This document shows, piece by piece, positions 22,001 through 33,473 of a stretch of DNA of 64,000 nt. The stretch covers positions 13,421,912-13,485,911 of the forward strand of contig CM066920.1 in assembly GCA_033964015.1 (NCBI GenBank), in the 5' to 3' direction. Numbering within the stretch: the stretch's first letter is position 1; every line of letters begins with the position of its first letter. A program made the translations under genes and the position numbers. Below the pieces are notes generated by a model. That model searched no databases. It worked only from the letters and a program-made list of their open reading frames with translations, and was not told the origin of the DNA. This DNA is from Scolanthus callimorphus (Eukaryota; Cnidaria; Anthozoa; Actiniaria; Edwardsiidae).

Positions 22001-25000
22001 GTCAATACATACGCGGCCAGAACGAGCCCATTGACAATCAGGTTCTTGAAGGGAGGCTTGTCAAACAGAGCAGTGGAGATCACCAGAAGAGTGTAGAACC
22101 TGCGTTAAGATGAAACATTAATAGCAATCAATCAACGTCCAAGCTTAATATTCAGCGTTTAGGTGTTGTTTGATTTGTTGGTTGTTTCTTTGCCGTTTTT
22201 CCTTCTTCATTCCTTGATTATCATTTCATTATCCCGGCTTTATCATCATTTACCATTATTTTCATCCTATTCCAACATCCATTTTAACACACCCTTAACA
22301 ATCCCAGGGTCCGAAATGAAAACATTAAATTTCATTGACGACTGGATCTTCGAAAATGGTTGTCCGGCTGAAGAACTTTATATTGTTTACGAAAATGTTT
22401 CTTTTATGAAATAAGGGATTCAATGATAACCTTACATTCTTCCCAGGCTGAATTTTCTCCTATTTATAACTCCGAAAAAAAAAAGATGAAGGACACAGCA
22501 TCAAATCCAAGGCCATTGGTGGCGCTTTACTTGGTGGTGAAGGAGAGAGGAGGAAGGATCATGAACACGAAGACACTACGACGATGACAATGGTGGTGGT
22601 AATAGACCTGCTGTTGTCGATGATTATGGTCATCAGGACAAGGGGTTGCTTAGATGTTGATGTTGAATACATAATGATCGTGACTGAGTGCCAATATTAG
22701 CGCTGTAGGTGAAGATAGCGATGATGATGGGCGTGAAGATGAGAAGAGGACAAGGATAAAGATGAAGTGTTCTTTTTGAATACCAATAAGGGGAGGACGA
22801 TCAGGGTAGTATTAATGTTTGTGGTGCTGATTTTTTTTTTGAATAGGATGCGGGGTCCGAAACTAACTTTTGAAAAAGATAATCAGGGATCCGACCATGT
22901 TTTAGGGTTTAGGCATCCAGAAAAAAATGTTATTTCCCCCACATCCCACCCCAAACATGCCAATGAAGACTGTTCAACCACGTTTCAACCATTCTTTACT
23001 CAGCTGATACAAAGTATTTTGTTTATCGCTCCGGTTGGATTCTGTCATTTTTGAAAGAGCACCAAAGTTTGATGGTCTGCAGCAAGCTGCAGTCACGTGG
23101 GCAGCAGTATTTTCAAGATGGCGGACGGATCGAATAAGAATGCAATTATGAAGGCACTTTTCCCAACCAAAGGAGTACAACTTCCAAATTAAGACTCATT
23201 ACAACTCCCATTCTCCCACTGGAGGCATCTACCTACCATCCCCTAGTCTGGTCAATGCCCTCAGCGATAAAGTCAGCTGGAAAGGTCTTCTCAAACTCCT
23301 CCTTTCTTTCGAACGGGTAATGTTCCTGGGCGTATGGCATGCTGTAACAAGAAAAGGTTGAATATATGCAATGGGCTGTTCCAAAAACTAGCCCCGAAAT
23401 TTTCAAAAATTGCTCTACCCCTGTGGAAATTCCAAGCTCCTGCACAACCCCTGTGGAAATTTGAAGCAACCCTTGTGGAAATTCCACGTTCTCTCAAGTG
23501 TCCCCCTGTGAAAATTCCAGCGTTGCAAATGAATACCCTGAAATTCGACGGTCAAACACAACAACCCCTGTGGAAATTCCACGTTCTCTCAAGTGTCCCC
23601 CTGTGAAAATTCCAGAGTTGCAAATGAATACCCTGAAATTCGACGGTCAAACACAACAACCTCTGTGGAAATTCCACGTTCTCTCAAGTGTCCCCCTGTG
23701 AAAATTCCAGAGTTGCAAATGAATACCCTGAAATTCGACGGTCAAACACAACAACCCCTGTGGAAATTCCATGTTCTCTCAAGTGTCCCCCTGTGAAAAT
23801 TCCAGAGTTGCAAATGAATACCCTGAAATTCGACGGTTCAAACACAACAACGCCTGTGGAAATTCCAGGGGCAAACACAACGACCTCTGTGGAAATTCCA
23901 GGTTCCTCGATAGGGGGATAACAGATATAAAATGGAACAGCCCAGTAATGTTCAAATGGAATGGGTCAAATCCTTCGAAACCAGGAACAAACGAGATTGT
24001 TTTACAAAGGACACTTCTTAACTCAAATTGAAGTGCCTATCTTGATAAATTTTGGATACTAAACAATACACATATGTTTTTTACCAAAATAAAACTAATA
24101 CCACAAAACGTACATAAACGGAGCTTTTCCCGTTGCTTGAGCGTTTAATGTAAGTAAAGGGTCCAGCCTAAGTTATTTTACACAACCATTGCCGGATTTC
24201 AAGCCGTGAGTGCCTGGGGCGAATTATCCGTTCAAGACCAACATGGGGAGAAAGGGCATGCTCAACTATACAAAATCCCAAAGTTTGGTATTAACAGGCA
24301 AATAGTGATCGAGAAACTGCCATCCAAAACGTTCACAATTTTACAAGATTTGTGTGAAATCCGGACGCGGCGTCCGGAAATCCATACAAAGCTTATAAAA
24401 TTCCGGCATCTTGGAATGGCTGTATCTCGATCGGAATTTACACAAACAACGCCAAACTTTAGGATTTTGTATAGTTCAGCATGCTCTTTCTCTTTATGTG
24501 GAGCTCGTTTCGATAATGGCAATATTAAGGGATTCGCCCCAGGCACTCTCGGCTTGAAATCCGGCAATGAAGCCTCGTTTTAGATGCTCTGAAAGGTGAT
24601 ACACAGACTGATAAGCAAGTTACCTTCCACTTTCGAACCAACAGTCAAACACTTCTGAGACTCGTCTCAGTAATCCACGGCCAGTTTTGGAGGGGATGGT
24701 CACTTTGTCAACACTGGAACGAGCAAGAATATGTCACGGAATGTGTAGCGAAGTTGAGTGACTAAAATATTAGCACAAACTTGTATCACATACTTCTCTC
24801 TGTGTAGATCTTCAAGTCGAACACCGGACAGCTCAGCCAACTCATCTATGGAGCCCACACACACGACCTTTAAACAGGAAAAACGTTTGTAAATCAATCC
24901 ACAAGGACACAGGAGGGGGCAGTGAGCGGTCGATTGCTGAAGTTGTTTGATCTCTGATTGGCTAAGTGTATTATTTGCGTTTGAGTTTTCAACACTCGTC

Positions 25001-28000
25001 TGAAAGAGCGGAATTCAGATGAGTGTCGAAAACTAAATGTAAAAGTAAAAACACTTAGCCAATCAGAAACGAAACCCATTCAACAACCAACCAATCAGAA
25101 ACGAAACACATTCAACAACCAACCAACCAATCAGAGGACGAAACCCATTCAACAACCAACCAATCAGGGGACGAAACCCATTCAACAACCAACCAATCAG
25201 GGGACGAAGTAGACTTTCCCAAAGTCCGTTGTTCCTCTTATTTTTTCTTAACTGGCTTTATTTGTACAAAGCGCCTTTTGTGTCCGCTTCGTGCGCATTT
25301 TTTCTTCACTGACGACTTGGGGCAAGTCTAAAGACGACTTGCGTTTAGACGTGAGCCAAGAAAACAGGAGACATCGTGTGTTTGTTTTTTCTTCGCATTC
25401 TGATTGGCTGATTAAACAAAGAATCAGGACCTCAACCGATAGGATCGCGTAGAAAACGCATGTCGGAAATCCGCTCTAATGTAACGTACTTGTAATAACG
25501 TACCAGTGCTCGACCTTACCTTTTTTGGCCACTAGTCCCAGGACAAGTAGCATAGAAAAGTTACTTGCCCTAGCCATTTTTTTAGTTGTCTAGTTATGGT
25601 ATAAAAAATTGTTGTAAAATATGGACCAAGCCTGTGCACGAACCATATAAATCTAAATTACTTACCAATGCCCATCTTAAAATGGTGACTGGACGAAAGC
25701 AAGACGAACATTTTTCATGAATAGCATCGAGAGTTTGACACAAAACCCGCTCAAAAAACAGTGTGAACACTTTTAAACAACAAACCACACACCAGCAAAA
25801 TGTTTTATGTTCATATTTCGCACAAAATTGTTCCTTGTCGTGTGACTAGTGCCCTTGAGTTTTCACTTGTCAGGGCCCGTGGTTTGATGCGCTGGTGCGG
25901 AAACGCATAATTTGGATTTCTCCGCATAATGCGCATAATCCGTCAAATCCCGCATAATCGCGCATAATTTCCCAAAATTTTGTGAAAAACATCAAAAAGG
26001 CATCATTCCTTGGTGAATTTCAAACTTTCTTTCCTATTTTTGCTCACAAAAGTGATACATTTCTTCTGAAATCGTCTGTCCAACGTCAAAACAACTCGAT
26101 AGAAATGAGAATAACAAGGCGTTCTATGCTAATAGCGTCACGCTGGGAACTGATATAGAAAAGCAATAAAACGTGCCTAATTGGCCAACTAACTAATATT
26201 TCCAACTGAGCAAGATTGTAGATTCAAACATGTTTGCGCTTTGGATATCTTACAAAGTAAAATCAAGGCGGAACAGAACGCTAACCGCGATAAACACGGT
26301 CGACTTTATGCAGTTCACATTGATCACATGACATTACGCTTTTTCATGGATCTTTGTTATTGTTACAGTAGCAATTTCATTTCACAAACACCAACAGCTC
26401 CCTCGATAACAACAAAAAAAACACTGACAATAACGTGGTACGTTTCCGCTTTTATAAAAGCTCTTACACTACCTCCGACGATAGGATTAATTTTGATAAT
26501 TACGCGCAGAACGACGGCAAACAAGCGCAACGATGTTTGTGATGAGAGATCGCAACGATAGCTCTGTTAGTATGCGTATAGCTCTTGTGACCGTTTAGTT
26601 CATGGTTGGATAGGAGTGCATTGCTACGATCCTTACGGTATGAAAAAAGTGTGCCTTGGTCTGAGACAAGTAAACGAAAGAAGACCAGACTTACTAATCT
26701 TTACTACCGTGTAACGGAAGTTACCGGTAGTTGGTAACGTTTTTTTGTAAGAAAGTAATAAGTTTTATTAAAAGCAAAAACACACGTCTCCCTTGGAAGA
26801 AAACGTAGCGTCATAATGTTAGTAAAGCGAAGTGATTGGAACTCATCACAGAGCATTTTATAGACAAACAAAAGTTGTTAAAGTTAAATAGCAGCTATAT
26901 CCACGTAACAAAACAGGCGAAAAGAGCAAAATATGTTACGGCACTTGTAAAAAAATATTGCGCAATCCCGCATAATTTCGTATTTTTAGCGCATAATTTC
27001 GAATTTTTAGCGCATAATTTCAGAAAAAATCGCGCATAATTTCAGGAAAAATCCCGCATCAAACCACGGGCCCTGACTTGTCCTGAAGCATTTCTTACTT
27101 GCCCATGATAAGTGCGCAACCGCTAAGGTCGAGCACTGCGTACTCATGATAGAGACACAAATGAGTCCATCAAAGTGCTGCCATCTAGCTTTCTTACCCA
27201 CCTCTTGGTAGTCGTCACTGACCCACAGGGGAATGGGAGTCCCCCAGTACCGATTACGTGACACATTCCAGTCATGCGCATTCTGAAGCCAGTTGTGGAA
27301 GCGCTTCTCCTTTACAAACTCGGGCACCCTGTGCATTGATAAAAAAGAGAAAACCACTGCTGCTGAGAATTTACAAAAACATCAAAGTTAAATTGCGATC
27401 CATCCTGGAAGAGAAGCAGTAGAAAGATTATCCTAGAGGAGAATAGACTGCCTCATTTTCAGAAGAGAATGGACTACTTCATTTAAATTCACTCTTTATG
27501 AGAGGCGCCTAAATAAAACAATCGAGTTGCCAAATAGTGAAGTTTGGTTGCCATAATAGAAATTTGGCCGCCTTGCTCTTTTTTTACCGAATAAATGCTG
27601 TTGACAGTTACTTTTGATAAACATACAGACTCGAAAGGTAATTTGCCATTTGGCGACGAGGTTGAAATGTTTCCTCACCACCCTAAATCCAGTCGCCATT
27701 GGCAACCATATGATCCTAATGTCAGGACATGTAAACTGATGCTATGACTTGTAATATGAACCTTGACTTTGACTCACCAGTAACATTGCTGGTTGTTAGC
27801 GAGGAGCTTGTCAACAATGGATTCCACGTGGATGAACCATCCTGGTACAGCTTTGTAGATAAGAGGAGAATCAGATCTGAAAACAGACAGAAGGAAATTG
27901 CTACTCAAATGTCCTCTGATTTTCTGTGGTATGTCCTCTTATGTACCTCTTATGGTCCTCTTATGTACCACAGAATGACGTAATAAAGTGGTCAAAATGT

Positions 28001-31000
28001 TGTAGACAAAAACAGTGTGTGCGCGCAGTCAAACGGTGTTGTCATTTGGTTATTTTAGCGTGCGCGCCGATGATGGCGTGTTCCGTGGTATATACTTATA
28101 TGTACCCAGGGCAGAGAGCCGATCAGAAATCGAGAAACACATGTTGTGGTATAAAGTCAGCTATACCTCAAAACAGTTATTGTAGTAGGCAATGAGTGTG
28201 TAGTTTTGATGAAAACAAGGACAGGGGAATGGAATTGTGTTAGAAAGCACTCAGAATCGCTTTTCTCTACATCTTATGTCAGATAAGATCAAGTGATTTG
28301 TCATCATAGTGCTACTACTGAGCTTCTAAGCTGTGAAACGTTCCGCTGTTCAAAGATCAAGCTGTGGACTGCTTTTAAGCGATCTCTACATCTCCAAATG
28401 TGTGGATAACAGAATAGAAAGTGTAAAAATGCGTGCCAAACAGAGCAACTAGGTACCTCAAACCAAGAAGAAAACAAAAGTGAACGGTTGGGCTTTCATT
28501 AAATTTGATTAATTCGCGCCCTAACTAATGGGCTTATGTGTGGTCATACCCCGGTGCCTCGTGTGTAGTAGGCATAACATTGAATTTGTGGATGTTTGTC
28601 AAAGAATGCACGGGCTTCAAGATATAATGGAGAGATCCAGGGTATAATTTTTGTAACTGACCGGCCCATTTTTCCAGACACCCAGGTGCCATGACTGTTG
28701 AAGAAGGCATGTATTGTCTTCGAAATGCGGTCAGAAAAATGAGGTTTGCTTGGCAGTAAATACGTACTGGGTATGGATGAGAAAATGTTGTTGCAAATTC
28801 TACCTTTTGTAAAGTGAGGTACGATTGGGAGCAAATAGGCCGCTTGAATTCAGGCTAGATCTGCCACTGGTGTGATATTTTATTTTTATAACAAACAGAG
28901 ATTTTGAGCAAAGAGAGAGTATGCTCACCTCCAACAGAAAGGGTAGTTATGTTTGCAGGTGGTCTGGTGGACAAGTCGGTTGTTCTGCTTCAGCCATTTG
29001 ATGATGTGCTTGTCTGCATCCTTCACATACTGACCAGAGAAATCAGTCACCTCAGAAGTGAACTTGCCATTAGCATCCACAGGGCAAGGTAGGCTCCCGC
29101 CTTTTTTGATAACACCATTGGCAAGGCTCACGCGGTAATCATCCTACAGAAAACCCAAACCATAACTACATTAATTACAAAGGATTCTCCATATGGAATT
29201 CCTTAACAGATTCATGACAATGCATCAAAGAGGGAATTGAAAAATACAGAGAGGTGAAGGGTCAATGTAGCACTGACTTCCATACAATCACTCCACCTCA
29301 TTTGTCATAGGAAAAACCAGAAGTATGAGTATGGGGGTATGTATTACACAATGAGTACTAAACTGTCAGTGCAATGACTGGGAGGTGCAATGCTTAAACT
29401 TATAGACCTGCATCATCAACATCATTGCGCTACCATTCAGGGCCGTAGTAAGCCTCCACATACTCGGGGGAGGGGGGGCACGACATATAAAAAAAAAACA
29501 ATATAGTTGTTAGGGAAAGTTGAAACTCTTTTGGGCTTGAAGCACGCCAAATATTATTTAGAGCCCAGCATGTGAAATTACTGCATGTTTGGGGGAACTT
29601 TGATATGCAGGGTGTAAAGTTTTAAGGATTGTTTGGGGAAAAACTGGGGGTGGGGGCACAGCTCCCATTGTCATCATCATCACTCATGTTGCACAGTACA
29701 TCCAAACAAACAAATTCATCTGTTACGTGTCATTGCAACCTTACCTCACCAAAGGCTGGGGCAGAATGTACAACACCAGTACCACTTTCCTCAGTGACAT
29801 AGCTATCAGTTAAGATTTTAAATGCGCCAGTAGACTTCATCTATGAAGAGAAGACCAACAGAGTTAATATCAAGGCTCCTCCCCACTAATGCATATTAGT
29901 TTGAATCTGTATACTTTTTGATACGTTTAGGCCTTCCGTCCACACTAACACGCTGATTGTTTTAATTGAATCCGTATACGTTAAAAAAAAACACTCGAAT
30001 GTGGATAAAAACGAATCAGATACCCTGTACATATCGTGTTGTGGATGGTCAAGAACCTATCAAAGCGAAAACGATGACGTCAACTGTACAGTACCACATG
30101 ATTTGAGATTTCAAAGACGCCGTGGTGGGAAACCAAAAATATCACAGTTGTGTCTCCTTTTGAGCATGCGTATATTATCAAAATGATGCCACACAATCCT
30201 CTCGGCATTTTAGTGTGGATGGCCGAAAATGCTATGAAAATGGTAGTGTGGAAGTGGATCAATCAACATGCAAGTGTGAACCAGCCTCAGAGTACACCAT
30301 AGTTCTAGAGCAGATTTCAAGATGATAGTGTCGAAAGTAAATCAGATTTACTTTGTTTTTGCATTGTTTCTGCATTTCGATGCGCTGCGCATCGCTGAGC
30401 CAGGGAGCTCTGGGTGCAAGAATGACTGTTTCAATACTGTTTGTTGTAGTTCCTAATTTACCTGTTCAAAATATGGAAATACTGGTTTGTAGGTCTTGCC
30501 CTCCAGTGTTCCTCCTAAGAATCTGTAAAAATGGAAAACTGCAGATTATAACACATTTTCTTGAAGATGTGCAATTGACTGGTGTTACATGTAACTGTTT
30601 TTGTATCACCTACCACTGATTGGAGTTACTAGACTGGGAGAGAAATTCAAAGCCAGGTGTGGTTATAGGATACAGAGAATGTTGAAGGGGGAAGGGGAAG
30701 CAAATACAAAGAATGTGAGGGGGTCATACCCCTCTGACCTCTTTAAATTTGCCCAAGAAAGCTAATGATAACTAGGTGACACCAGGTGAACAACTGCTAC
30801 AGACTAAGCAAAGTCGATCTAGTTCTGAAAAGCTACATGTACATGCTACAACTACATGCCAGGTGATACAGCTATAGTGTAATAATAGAAAGTAGAAGGT
30901 ACAGTACATTGTGGTGCAAGCTAGGAAAGTTAATGCTTGTATCACTATTGGATGATCAAATTAGCCATGATCAGCCCTATGTCAGCAAAGATTGACCCCA

Positions 31001-33442
31001 GCATGACACATAACGCCCTGTATTGACCATGTGCTTGTAGGAGAGCCCTTACCAGCCGAAACAATAAAATACTGGGTTCATCTTTAGGCTTATTTCATAT
31101 TGCCCCTTGAAAAAGACTCTCCCATGATTACTTCAGGCTACAACAAAATAGCATTGCATCAAACAGGGTGCAACATTTTCTGAAATAGGTGTATGCCGAT
31201 GCATAGCATGTGCTTGCTGACCTGTCTAATATGGTATATTCAACTGGTGTTTTGAAAAGTGCATCCAGTCTTGCTGCCATCATTATGTAAACCTTGTCAG
31301 TTGCATTGTCTGAAAAGCAAAGTGAAACCAAGAGATGTTAACTCCAATGGCTTGGTGGCAATGAGCAATTCCAGACAATATTGTATGCCCCATATGGGGG
31401 ACAGCACTGGAAATTACTTTAGATGGCAGGGTACGTATATGGCATTTGAGCATTTCTTATTAATTACCGGCCCAATACTTTCTACATCATACTGACAGTG
31501 CAGTCCAGGCATTTCAAAGTAACTCCATATATACCCACCTTTGACTTTCACATATTCCAAGTTTTTATTAACAACAAGTGCCAGGTTGCTTGGTAGGGTC
31601 CATGGTGTGGTCGTCCAGGCAATCATGCTTACATCAGGACTCTCGTCAAGGGGAAAGCTAATGAACACTGAGAACATAGAGATCAAAGCATTGCCATTGG
31701 CCAACGTGTGGATAGAGTTTTCTAATGTTGTACATAAGGGATATAGCAATGGCTACCGGAATCTCTGCCTTTTTTTTTGTTGCACCCTGTCTTGGAATCT
31801 TGGCCATCTCGGATTTTTTCTACTGCATTTTTGGAGTTTCAGATTTTCATTTTTCATTTTGTACTTCATTCTCGTAACCTCACGGGGGAGGCTCTGGTGA
31901 CAGTCACTGACGCATGTGCAAGATATAATACAGAGCCGCTGAGAGAAAGATCTTTCAGCACATGCTCCAATGCTCAAAATCAACCAATCAGCCATGGCCC
32001 TAATGGATGTCCTCAGAGCCTCCTGAGCTGGGAAGCTCTGGGTACAAGAATGTTTTTACTTGTAAGTGAAGCATGATAACACATGATTGACTTCCTTTCA
32101 ACTTTTAAATTATTAGTCAGTAATTAAAATCGACAAAAAATGTTTAGAGGGATGGCATCATGCAGTTCAGTAAGTACATAGAATAAGTACATCTGTTGCA
32201 TACCTGCTGGATCTACCACTTCTTTGTAGTTCTGATTGGACTCAAAGTTGGACAGAGGCGTATTACATACAGTAGAGTATGGCATCACCTGGAAAAGTGA
32301 CCAATTATTTAAAAATTATTTAATTTAATATAATTATTTAATTTAATTTAATATAATCACCTCTGTCACAGACCTGAGTTTTAATTACAGAGGTGCACCT
32401 CAGCATGACCAAATCAAGAGAATTCAAAGGTGCAAATTTCAGCCACTTATGAATTAGACAAGGGCAAAACAATTAAGGCCAAAACAGCATTTTAGCCTGG
32501 AGGGAGTAACCCAGAGAAAATCCCTTGTCATACAGAGAGATATGTACCTTGAAACTCACTCAAGATTACCCCAAGTGTATTTGAACCAGTGAACCCACTG
32601 GAACAAGAGGTAAGAAGATTGTGTCAAGACCACCTCCATACACTACATTTAAACCCATGCTCCTAACCGGTATGAGTCAATGGACGCTTGCTACACATTA
32701 GTGTATTATTTTGCATTATTTTGAAAGGGTATGGAATGTGGCACCATAGCTCCCTTAAACAAGCCTTCTGATATTTCGCAGAAAAATAATATACCAAATT
32801 TCGCGGGATTTTAAGGAGTATTTCACAGGAATTTTGCAGAAAATTTTGGTGGTTTAAGTGAAGATCTAAAAGATCTTCCTAAATAAAATGAGTTGATATA
32901 TTGAAAGATCTATCATGCTTGCTAAGAAAGGAATACAGAATTCTCAAATTAATGCGATTTGTACAAGTTGAGAACAAGTTTTTGATTTGCTCGGGTTATC
33001 GCCTCAAGTGCCCAGTTCCCAGCGGTATTACACTTGGAACGCCTTACAGTTTTTGTTGTGGCAATGAACTTGATCGATTTTGAATCGGTTTTGAAGGTAA
33101 TTTCCTGACAAATTTGGACTTTATGGCTTAAAAACACCCCCAATAACTGTGACAAGCATTTGTTGTAGTTAGTTCACTCGCGTACCCAGAGCTCCCCAGC
33201 TGATCTGCTCACAGGGGAGGCTCTGGGGACATCCATTAGAGGGCCATCGCTGATTGGAGCATGTGCTGCAAGGTCTTTTTTTGATGAAAGCATGGCTGGC
33301 CCAGTGTTAAGGCGCTGGGACTCCCACCGCTGTGGTCCAGGATCGATTCCCGGCTGGGACAGAGGAAATTTTCTTTCTGTTCGAGTCGTGATTGAGACAA
33401 GATCATATTGTGAGTTGAACTTAGTTCTACTGTGTTTCCTTA

Positions 33443-33473
<31 letters not shown>

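Noticed and set aside
23334..24031. Series of plus-strand ORFs each displaced by 95 bp
   Set aside because: Frame-shifted copies of the same 95-bp minisatellite.
28544..28834. 96-codon minus-strand ORF in an IARS1 intron
   Set aside because: It has no splice support linking it to the flanking exons and no recognisable domain. It does not continue the synthetase protein.
31541..31900. 119-codon plus-strand ORF
   Set aside because: Its first part is the reverse strand of IARS1 exon 9; the rest is repeat sequence.
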